A DNA stretch of 64,000 nt from Metellina segmentata (taxonomy: Eukaryota; Arthropoda; Arachnida; Araneae; Tetragnathidae): the NCBI GenBank assembly GCA_947359465.1, contig OX375873.1, positions 37,234,437 through 37,298,436 on the forward strand. The letters run 5' to 3'. Shown here piece after piece: positions 55,560 to 64,000 of this stretch. Under the pieces are notes generated by a model. It was not told the origin of the DNA. It searched no databases and worked only from the letters and a program-made list of their open reading frames with translations. A program made the translations under genes and the position numbers. How positions within the stretch are numbered: position 1 is the first letter of the stretch; each line of letters opens with the position of its first letter.

Positions 55560-57670
55560 TTCATACAACTAAATCTCAATAACTTCAGGGCAGCTACAAT
55601 ACAAGCATCGAAAATCTTGGAAGACATGTACATTGACATAGCATTATACCAGGAAATTTACACCAACAATGAAAGACCTCAGGCTTTCCACTAAGATGGA
55701 AGACAATCTTATCAACCTCTAAAACCATTAGTTTCAACTCTTGGAACAATGAAAAAAAAAAAAGACGTCTTAAAGACAATATAAATAAACCACAAACCAA
55801 ACAACCACGTAATCGGTGGAGACTTTAACTCCCCTAACCCATTTTGGAGTTATGAGCATGAGAACTGCAGATGAAGCGACCCAATGGAACTTATAGCAAG
55901 TAATAAACTTCTAATATGTAATACCCCCAATGCGTCCCCAACATTCTCAAGAGGAAACTCAAAGGGATGGTCCGATATAACATTCATCAAGGGCAATATA
56001 GCAGGGAAAATAGAAAACTGGAAAGTCGAAGCCCTAGGGATCCAGACGGACCACAACGCCATAACATTTTCACTAACAACTTAAGTAATAATATCCATCA
56101 GAAATAGATTTAAAACCAAGTACGGTAACCACACAGAATTTGTAAACAGCAACAACAGAGCTTTCACCACATAAAATTCACCGAAATTATCACAACGCAA
56201 GAACTAGACAGAAAAACAAATGAAATTACGGAAATAACAACCAAAACGCTACTACTACAAACATGGCCAACAAACTGCGAAATCCAAGCGTACGCAGATG
56301 ATATCACCAACAACGGAAGAATCCTCGAGACAACAGCCAGCTAAGCCCTCCAAAGGATACAAACCTGGTGCTGACAGGAATAACTGATATTATTCGAGAG
56401 CAAGACAACGGCCATGATAATAGGAGCACAAAAATCACTCAAAAGAAACCCAATACTCCAAAGCGGTACCATAAGAGTTGAAATAGTCAAACACATCAAC
56501 TGGGTGTGGTACTAGACAATTAGCTGTCCTTCCTCCAACATATCGCTCACCTAAAAACAAAATGCCTCCAACTCCGCAATAACATGACCCTCACGGTGGG
56601 GAGAATATGGGGCTCAAAGCCAAGGTTCCTCAAGATATGTTATAAGGAAGTCTCTGAGAGACAAATATGTTACGCAGCAAGCACATGGGCCCAACAACTA
56701 ACCCAGCGCAGTATCCAAAAATTTGCAAAGTCTCCAGCGCCTGTTCACTGTCCGTATACTTAGAACCTACCGCAGCTCCCCAACAAATGCTTTACAGATA
56801 CTGGCAGGAACTGAACCACTGCACCTAGTGGTACATAGAGAGGCAGCGATTACAAAACTAATAAGACTCTAGCAAGACATACATTTCCTAGGAGTCCCTT
56901 TCCATACAAATGACTACGAACACGACGCGGACATCCTTAAAGAAGATACTTGGACAACTGACTTTGACACAATACAAGAACAAATAGAGACCGATTTAAC
57001 CATTTAAACAGATGGATCCCAGACGCCCCACGGAGTGGGAGCGGCCTTTGTGGCATATAGGGAAGGAAGATAAATATACACCAGGAAAATGGAGCTCAAT
57101 AAAAATAATACAGTGGCGAGAAACTTGCAATTCTTTTCGCTCTCGCTTGGGCACACCACCAAAACTAAGATAAATGCAATATTCTCACAGACAGCCTCTC
57201 CACAGTCAAAACCCTACAGCAATTTCAAACCAAAAATTCCATTGCCCAAAAAATAAGAGCACTACTACAAGATAATATCCACAACACGTTTATTAACTGG
57301 GTCAAAGCACATATTGGCATAATTGATAATGAAAGGGCTGACCAGCTAGCGAAGGAAGCAGCAATGGGCGAAACGGATTTTAAGGTCTCCGCCAAACTAC
57401 CGAAATGGCACTCGAAAAGCTCAATGAAATAGGCAGCCATGCAAAGATGGCAAGAGGAATGGGAAACAGGAACAACAGAAAGGAGAACCTTCACTTTTCC
57501 ACCAAAAAATAAACCCCAGAAAAGAGTCGTATGGTCCCTACCTCAACGTCATATTTCACAGGCCATGGACCCTTCCCCAGCTATTTGAGCCGATTTAATG
57601 TGACAAATTCTAGCAACTGCACCTGTGGACAAACAGAAACGCGCAATCATTACATCTTCAAATGACCCTT
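55560..57670 (+). pseudogene. LINE ORF2 (EN, partial RT, RNase H), broken
   Basis: The endonuclease begins near 55570 (LNNFRAATIQA, DIALYQEIY). It continues with IGGDFNSPNPFW (55811), SDITF (55976) and IQTDHNAITF (56037), which are the catalytic motifs. About 200 bp later comes AYADDI (56290), the RT active site, so most of RT before it has been deleted. RNase H follows: TDGSQTPHGVGAAF (57008), LTDSLSTV (57183) and ADQLAKEA (57339). The C-terminal zinc motif CTCGQTETRNHYIF lies near 57617. Many stops. The copy cannot encode a working reverse transcriptase. Confidence 0.85.
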
Positions 57671-58099
57671 AACGAGTTATCATCTCACGCAGCCATCATA
57701 TGTTAATTATGCGGCATATGGCAACAAACACAGCCAGCAACGATCAAGCCCAGTCAAAGATAATATCAGTCATGCGATTCCTTTAGGACAACATATACTA
57801 CCTCATCCAATAAACTGTTCATGTGCCTATACATATTCAGATCCAAGAGTATCTTAACCAAGACTACAGACTAATTGACCTTATTTTTGCATGTGACTTT
57901 GTATTATTACAGTATACATAATGTATTGCATAACGGGAATCCTCATTATGAAAAGTTCCCACCATGAAACCAAAGAATGAGTACCTTCACGGTTTAAACC
58001 AAACCACTTTTCTGCAGCGTGTCCACAAAAAACCACTTTTACCTGTCCTATGAACGGGGGGGGGGGATGTTAAGGGGGGGGGGGACACCTGCAGTGTCA

Positions 58100-58113
58100 A
58101 AGTTGTAATTGCA
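58100..58113 (+). repeat. LINE target-site duplication, right copy
   Basis: Exact repeat of 53999-54012. Confidence 0.9.
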
Positions 58114-58790
58114 TCAAGTTAGAGCTAACAGACTTCGAACTTGGGCAAATGGTAGTCGCTCGTCAGGTATGTGCTTCAGTAAGCAAGGTAGCCGAAGTGT
58201 CCAGTGTTGCAAGAGGTACTGTATCTAAGATTTATTCCGCATATTTGAACAGCGGAAAAAAATCATCCGCTAAATCATAGGGCGGACGAAAGTATGTGTT
58301 GAGTGATCGTGACAGACGAACATTAAGGAGGATTGTGACTAAAAATAAGAAGATCACAGCTGCAAAAGTTACTGCTGAAATGAATGTCGTGCTCACAAAC
58401 CCTGTGAGTACCAAAACAATAAGAAGGGAGCTCCATAAGCAGGGTATTTCTGGCCGAGCTGCAATTCAAAAACCATTGATCAGTGATGCTAATGTCTGTA
58501 ACAAGAAAAAGTGGTGGTTATGTCATAAAGCTTGAACTATGAAGCAATGGAAGACAGTAATTTGGTCGGATGAGTCTTGTTTCACACTGTTTCCAACTTC
58601 TGACCGAGTTTAAATCTGGCGAACGCCACCCCAAGCCTATACTACAGACTGCTTGTTGCTAAGAGTGAAACATGGTGGGGGTTATGTGATGGTTTGGACA
58701 ACCATATCGTGGTTTTCTGTGGGCCCAATGAAGAATGGTACACGATTCCCTTGGCAAGCATACACGAACTGTATGTATCCATTCCGTGAA
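58114..58790 (+). pseudogene. Tc1-like transposase, N-terminal half
   Basis: Reads LELTDFELGQMVVARQV then LSDRDRRTLRRIVTKN and STKTIRRELHKQGISGRAA (paired-type DNA-binding domain). WSDESCF (first catalytic Asp) and GGGYVMVWTTISW follow. The start codon position reads AAG, stops occur near 58278 and 58612, and the second Asp and Glu regions are missing. Non-functional. Confidence 0.8.
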
Positions 58791-58889
58791 GACTGCAAGC
58801 TATTTTGAATGCCAACGGGGCTTTCCTACACCATATTAGGCAAGGTTACATGTTCTTTTAGGCGTTTGCATATTTTGGTTCAGCCCCTG

Positions 58890-60519
58890 TATATAGGGTT
58901 TAAAAACCAGTTTTGAAGATAAGTGAGATTTAACGTTACCGAAGCAAGATCACAACGAGTTTCTTAGGTATGTTTTCATAAGTTTAGTTTTATTTGCTTG
59001 GTTTTTGAAATCATCTCTTCAAGAATCAAAGAATGGAAATATATGATTGAAAATACCGGCAGTATGGTACATAATGCCACCAGAAATCTAATCTGAAGGA
59101 AATTTTTTCGTGACGTAGAAGATTCTGTAAGATACCAGAAGTGAGTTTATAACTCTTCAAGTGGGTTATCTTGTCGATAAGGATCTTACCAAATTTGTAA
59201 TTTGGCGTCATACTTCGTCAAGACAACAACAAGGAGGATTACACATAGTTCTAGAATAATTCTTAATTTTTTATACATTCCATATTTTTATACATAAATT
59301 TCGAAGGCGCAATCTGGCTTGGGGGTTACACTGAAAAATCCTTTACATGCTCCTTTACCACTTCGTCTTGCGGGGTCTATATTTTGAATATCCCTCTATC
59401 TTGCAACCTGAAAAGGTGACTATTGTGCTGCTTATATTTTCTGTATGAAAGTAAATGATGTGTTACTAAGTATTGGATATGATTTTACATTCTCCTCTCA
59501 TACATTTGAATTACTTCCCTTGAAAGTTTTAAAACGGAACCATATTATAGTTTATAATCACTAATGAGTGTCTCCCACAAAAGAAAAATAGTTTAAACAC
59601 GTTTTGCCATCTGTCGGTTGCTTATCAGTACTTAAAATTCCAGCAAATTTTAAACCACGCCAGCCAATCAATGGCTCTGGAGGTAGATGCAGGAGACATG
59701 AGATTTTCGTTTTTTATTCTGCCTTTTTTTAATCTTATTTTAGAATGTAAAGGTACTATGTTTGACCCTATCTCGGTCTTGCATATTATTGCCATGCTTT
59801 TACGATGCTTTTTGTCTTTTCACTAAACTGTAAGACATGCTTTTAATCTCATAGACTGTAATTACTTCTTAGCACTCTACTTTCACTATGAAACTTCAAG
59901 CTAGACGAATTTTCAGTTCATACTAGTCAGATAATATTACCTAAAAGAAGTAAGCGCGCACATTTATCTCAAAACTGGAAATCGGGTCTTTATGTCTTTT
60001 CTTGCAAGTCGTCGTCTGCACACTACAATAAAAGTACGAATCTTCTAAATAACCCTTTTAAAGTTAATGAATATGAAAAGTATAGGCATCATTTTAGGAT
60101 TTTTATTTTATGAGTGGGGAGTAAAGAAAACTTACATATTTAAAAACAGTAAAACAAAAATCAAATTAGTATCTTTGGCAGATTGTAGATAATTATCGGC
60201 TGATAAATAAAACACACCAAGCCAAAATGTTTAAATGAATTTTTTGGATTTTCGTGTTTAAATTGTGTGATCTTCAGACTGGTTATGTTGATACGAGTAA
60301 AGTAATATTTCTTTATGTTGAGTTTAGATTTTCTTATTTTGAAACATATAAACGAATGAATAAATGTACGTTACTTATAATTTTATATTAATATAAGTTG
60401 CTATAGCAATACATAATCTCAATGAACCTGCTTTTATCTAATTGATAAATTAAGTAAATGTAGTGCAATAAATAATTGTTAAAATGATAAAATTAATTAT
60501 AATTTTTACAATAAAAAAA
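58890..60519. other. Unassigned
   Basis: AT-rich spacer with no recognisable gene. Confidence 0.4.
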
Positions 60520-60990
60520 GCATGGCTTAAAAATCAAACTTTTCCTCTTTATTTTCTCAGAACTGTTTTTTGACCTAGTATGTTTCACTTGTAAGCCCCG
60601 AAAGATCTGTAACACAAAACGTATATCATAATAACTTTCTAAATTGGAAACGGGTTATAAAGACAATAGAACCATCGCGGTACGCATGAGAAAATCGCGT
60701 TTTCCATTGCCAAAATTCAACCCACATCGCTTGAAAATGAAATTTATCCACTTAATTTACTCAGAACTGTTTTTTACATCATGACTATTTTTTGAGTGTT
60801 TCAGTAAGCCAACGGATCTGTAAAACAGTACTTATCTCGCGATTTCTTTTAAATATGAAATTTGATAACTGTTCAATAGTGAATGGAACCATCGTATTAC
60901 GCACGAAAAAAGAGCATTTTTCAATGACAAAAGAGAACTAACATTGCTTAAAAATTAGAATTTAAACTCTTTGTTTTCAATGGACTGTTT
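60520..60990 (+). repeat. Diverged satellite, left block
   Basis: About two units of a ~180-220 bp repeat. Diagnostic phrases are 'gtttcacttgtaagcc', 'aaattggaaacgggt', and 'cgcgttttccattgccaaaa' followed by 'catcgcttgaaaa' and 'tcagaactgtttttt'. It continues at 62120 after the microsatellite/Tc1 interruption. Confidence 0.75.
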
Positions 60991-61012
60991 TTTCATTTCG
61001 AGAGAATCATCA

Positions 61013-61021
61013 CTATCTATC

Positions 61022-61061
<40 letters not shown>

Positions 61062-61097
61062 CCTATATCTATCTATATCTATATCTATATCTATCTA

Positions 61098-61157
<60 letters not shown>
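61013..61157 (+). repeat. (CTAT)n microsatellite
   Basis: About 145 bp of CTAT repeats with a few CTATAT variants in the middle. The isoleucine/serine/tyrosine-rich frame over it is an artefact. Confidence 0.97.
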
Positions 61158-61160
61158 ACA

Positions 61161-61999
61161 CACTGACGAGCCAAAACATTATGCCCTTCCCCACATTTTT
61201 CAATGAACTCGTCTGGATGACGTGATTAAGTGAGAATGGTATTTAACTGCTGCTGGAGAAGGTAAGTAATAATTCTTGCTGATTCAGGCGAATTTGATAG
61301 AGGACAGATCGTAATGGCAAGAAGACTCGGAACGAGTATCTCCGAAACTGTACGACTGGAAGGTTGTTGACGAACTGCCGTTGTTAGTATTCATGCAAAG
61401 TATATAAATAACGATGGCACCAGAAGTAGACGCCAAGGTGTTGGTCGTACAAGCGTCGTCAAAGAAAAAGGACGTCGGAGACTGTCCCGCTTGGTAAAGC
61501 GAGATCGGCGCGAGACAGTGACTCAGCTGACAGCCCAATACAATGCAGGTCCAAGCGCATGTGTTTCGGAACACACAGTTCAGCGGACACTGATGGATAT
61601 GGGACTGTGCGTCAGACGTCCCTCTAGTGTGTCTCTGTTGATCAAGCGTCACCGTTTACTACGCCTACAGTGGGCCCGAGAACATCGAGACACTGGATCA
61701 TGGATGAGTGGAAGATAGTTGTCTGGTCAGATGAATCCCGATTTCTCATTCAGCACGTCGATGGTCGTGTCAGGGTACGCCGTCCGCCAGGCGAACAGTT
61801 GCTCCCCTCTTGTACAGTAGGTCATACACAGGCTGGTGATGGCGGTATTATGCTTTGGGCGACGTTCTCATGGGCGACTCTGGGACCCGTAGTTGCGGTA
61901 GAACAGACCAAGAACGCTAGAACGATTTGCAGCTGTTTTGCAGGCCAAACTAGGCTCAACGCGTTATTGAGTAGGTGGTCATAATGTTTTGGCTCTTCA

Positions 62000-62002
<3 letters not shown>
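61161..62002 (+). mobile_element. Tc1-like deletion derivative, 842 bp
   Basis: Left end CACTGACGAGCCAAAACATT and right end the complement of CACTGAAGAGCCAAAACATT, followed by TA. It carries the N-terminal and middle transposase region but jumps to the right terminus before the second catalytic Asp. It sits exactly between a CTAT array and a TA array. Confidence 0.85.
61285..61984 (+). pseudogene. Tc1 transposase, truncated
   Basis: EFDRGQIVMARRLGTSISET (helix-turn-helix start), a TGA stop at about 61367, then GVGRTSVV, RRETVTQLTAQYNAG and EHTVQRTLMDMGLCVRRP. After a frameshift near 61690 comes IVVWSDESRFLIQHVDGR (first catalytic Asp), CTVGHTQAGDGGIMLW and GPVVAVEQT. The remaining 100 or so residues, with the second Asp and Glu, are deleted. 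Confidence 0.85.

Positions 62003-62079
<77 letters not shown>
62003..62079 (+). repeat. (TA)n microsatellite
   Basis: 77 bp of uninterrupted TA, directly next to the Tc1 right end. The tyrosine/isoleucine frames on both strands are artefacts. Confidence 0.97.
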
Positions 62080-62081
<2 letters not shown>

Positions 62082-62119
62082 ATTACCAAAAAAGAAGAAA
62101 AATGGTTTGAAAAAAAAAA

Positions 62120-63245
62120 TTCACATTCGTTTCACTTGTAAGCCGACGGATCTATTAACCAAAAATTATATTCCGAAAATATATTTAAGCGCAAAACATC
62201 CTGACTAAAATCATCGTGGTAAGCATGACAAAAACGAGTTTCCTAATGCTGAAAATCAACCCACACACACATCTCTTGAAAAATAGAATTATCCTTCGCT
62301 TCTATGTTTTTAATTTAGTATGTTTCACTTGTAAGCCAATATGACCTGCAAAATAAAACCTATCCCCTAATAACGTTTAAACTGGAAACGGGCTGACTAC
62401 TCAAAATGGAATCTTGTTTCCACGTCACGCGCGATAAAAGTTTCAATGCCAAAAGAGTGCAAACAGTCTGAAAATAAAATTTTCTCCTTTGTTTCTGAGA
62501 TATTTGTTATTAAATTATTATATTTCATTTGTAAACTGATGCTATGATGTGTATGATAACCTATCCAGTGATAAATTTTAAAATTCAAAACGGACTGACT
62601 ACTCAAAAGCAAAAGGAAATCAGCACGTTATGCAATAATAAAGAGTGTTTCTCCAATGCAAAAGGAACAAACATCGCTAGAAATTACATTTTCGTTTCTC
62701 AGAAGTACGTTTTTAACTTATACAATGTTTGCCGACGATATCATCTGAAAAATAACCTATCCGTGGAAACTCTTAAAACTGCGAACGGGCTGACTACTCA
62801 AAACCGGTGGGAATAAGTTCGTTACGCGTTACAAAAGTGCGTCTTTTCAATTCCAAAAGAACCAACATAGTAGAAAAATTAAATTTCCCCCTGCTTTTCA
62901 CAGTACTGCGTTTTTAATCTAGCCGATGATATCATCTGCACAATACCCTATCGCGTGATTACTTTTAAAACTGGAAACGGGCTGACTGCTCAAAAGGAAT
63001 TCTAGTGTCCACGTCACACGATAAAAGCGCGTTTTTTCCATGCCAAAAGAATCAAAATCGCTAGAAAAATTAGATTTACCCCTGCGTTTCACAGTACTGC
63101 GTTTTTAATTTAGCCCCCCGATGATATCATCTGCACAATAACCTATCCCGTGGTAACTTTTAAAACTGGAAACGGGCCGACTATTCAAAAATCTGCGCGT
63201 TACGCACTACAAAAGCGCGTTTTTCCAATGCCAAAGAAGAGAACC
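62120..63245 (+). repeat. Diverged satellite, right block
   Basis: Roughly six units, with starts near 62130, 62322, 62522, 62726, 62930 and 63112 (spacing about 180-204 bp). Shared phrases are 'ctggaaacgggctgact', 'gcgcgttttttccatgcc', 'acagtactgcgtttttaat' and 'gatgatatcatctgcacaat'. The right-hand units are more alike than the left-hand ones, suggesting expansion at that side. Confidence 0.85.
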
Positions 63246-63249
63246 AACT

Positions 63250-63640
63250 TACTCGACAACCCGAGAAGGAGCAGAAAGAGCACACGCAGCATCGGCGGGA
63301 TCGTTTCCACGTTTCTTCCCATGGCCTCTCCCGAAAACGCTGCCTCTCCCTTCCCGTCTGCAGATCCGACTGCCTCCCGTCCCAGAGATCCCCGCTCTTG
63401 CTCTTCTCTTGCCTCCTCTGCCTCCTCTCACCTGGATCTCACCGCGAAGAGAGAAAAAAGCACCACGCACAGAAAGAAATCGAGGTAGACGTCTTCCGGG
63501 AGGGGGGTGAGGGAACCGAAAGTTAGCGCTCCCCGTTCCGTTTTTCATTGAGACGTTTTCGGCGTTTTTTGGAGCCCGTCCCGTCAGGAGCGATCTCAGA
63601 CCGGGAAGGGGGGGGGGTAGTTAGGGGGGGGGACACAATG
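63250..63640. promoter_or_regulatory. GC-rich, CpG-containing island
   Basis: Composition changes sharply from AT-rich satellite to GC-rich, pyrimidine-biased sequence ('cctctgcctcctctcacc') with many CpGs, then guanine runs near 63607 and 63627. Overlapping frames of about 100 codons on both strands are arginine/serine-rich and not recognised. It could be a promoter with first exon of a gene to the right, or an unknown GC-rich repeat. Confidence 0.35.
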
Positions 63641-64000
63641 AGAAAATAAAAAGATAAATGCGGGAATGGTGAAATCGGTCTTATTTTGCCTCCTCAGTGG
63701 GGAAAAATAGCGGAGGTTTATTTCTGTAGGCGTGTAGAGGTACTACTGTTTGGGATCGGGGTACGATCAAGTTGTTAGATCTCCTCTCTGAAGAGATTCG
63801 GGGGAAGATTTCGGCCGCAGACAACGCGGAACGTCCTAGTCTGCTTGATTCATGGAGGGAACTGCGATGTAACAAGTGATCTGTTGAAAATAGGGATCGT
63901 GTTTGGAAAATTAAGTCTAACTGTGGGTGTTAGTAATACAAAACGCAAAGTGAATAAAAATAAATGGTTTTTGGACTGCTTTCGTCACCTGAAGCCACGA
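63641..64000. other. Unassigned right edge
   Basis: No feature recognised. If the island is a promoter, this could hold 5' untranslated or intron sequence. Confidence 0.3.

Larger units (their letters stand above)
54013..58099 (+). mobile_element. Non-LTR retrotransposon with RNase H (I/R1-like)
   Basis: 4087 bp between exact 14 bp duplications. The domain order is the ORF1 gag-like region with zinc knuckles, an apurinic-type endonuclease, a residual reverse transcriptase (YADD), RNase H and a C-terminal CCHC zinc motif. This order with RNase H is that of I/R1-related LINEs. The 3' end carries guanine runs (about 58055-58085) rather than a poly(A). Most of the RT domain is deleted and the frames are broken. 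Confidence 0.85.
53832..58889 (+). mobile_element. Tc1-like element split by a LINE
   Basis: Left end CAGGGGTTGGACAAAATATG at 53832. Right end is the complement of CAGGGGCTGAACCAAAATAT at 58889, with TA following. Without the inserted 4.1 kb retrotransposon and one copy of its target duplication it would be about 950 bp, shorter than a full Tc1 (about 1.6 kb) because the C-terminal half of the gene is missing. Confidence 0.85.

Noticed and set aside
58050..58090. Guanine runs as a G-quadruplex regulatory element
   Set aside because: They lie exactly at the LINE 3' end and are more simply explained as its tail or slippage.
60971..61225. 84-codon frame rich in Ile/Ser/Tyr/Leu
   Set aside because: It is the CTAT microsatellite read as protein.
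61822..62208. Tyrosine/isoleucine-rich frames on both strands
   Set aside because: They translate the TA dinucleotide array and have no coding meaning.
63150..63548. Frames of 112 (plus) and 99 (minus) codons in the GC-rich island
   Set aside because: Low-complexity Arg/Ser/Gly composition caused by GC richness, overlapping on both strands and with no known domain; the plus frame also runs out of the satellite.

Overview
This is eukaryotic, AT-rich, repeat-dominated DNA with no host gene I can name. The element mix is Tc1/mariner, piggyBac, many non-autonomous Helitrons, tRNA-derived SINEs, a Ty3/gypsy-type LTR retrotransposon and an RNase H-bearing non-LTR retrotransposon. With its SINE-rich spacer, this looks like an arthropod genome. 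A spider or other chelicerate is my best guess, but that is inference and not shown by any single feature.

Layout. 1-13.4 kb: scattered SINE copies, a Helitron 3' end at 1.4 kb followed by a CCAAT/CRE/TATA promoter-like block, an internally deleted piggyBac (6254-7094) and a decayed Tc1/mariner with a DD41D triad (8826-10125). 13.5-16.9 kb: a 3.4 kb element with about 620 bp inverted repeats and a 4 bp target duplication, carrying an inserted Helitron. 17.7-20.1 kb: two tandem-repeat blocks. 20.7-25.5 kb: a small Helitron, then a young LTR retrotransposon (21323-25008) inserted in the TA-rich 5' end of another Helitron. 25.9-35.9 kb: SINEs, a second piggyBac (27195-29361), a perfect 40 bp palindrome and two more Helitrons. 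36-48 kb: mostly unassigned DNA with Tc1 remnants, a complete 641 bp Helitron (43446-44086), a 194 bp MITE with an 8 bp target duplication, and a GC-richer promoter-like patch near 47 kb. 48.2-49.7 kb: an apparently intact mariner-type transposon. 53.8-58.9 kb: a Tc1 element split by a 4.1 kb non-LTR retrotransposon. 60.5-63.2 kb: a diverged ~180-220 bp satellite interrupted by a tetranucleotide array, a deleted Tc1 and a TA array. 63.25-63.64 kb: an abrupt GC-rich island.

Only two reading frames look intact. One is the 837-codon gag-protease-integrase frame of the LTR element. The other is the 358-codon transposase at 48371-49447 (minus strand). The LTR element is the most unusual object: its frame runs from gag and protease directly into the integrase core, with reverse transcriptase and RNase H absent, yet its two 367 bp LTRs look identical. 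It therefore looks like a recently mobile, RT-less derivative that must borrow reverse transcriptase. All other transposon genes are broken by stops, frameshifts or internal deletions. Several insertions are nested, so their relative ages can be read directly.
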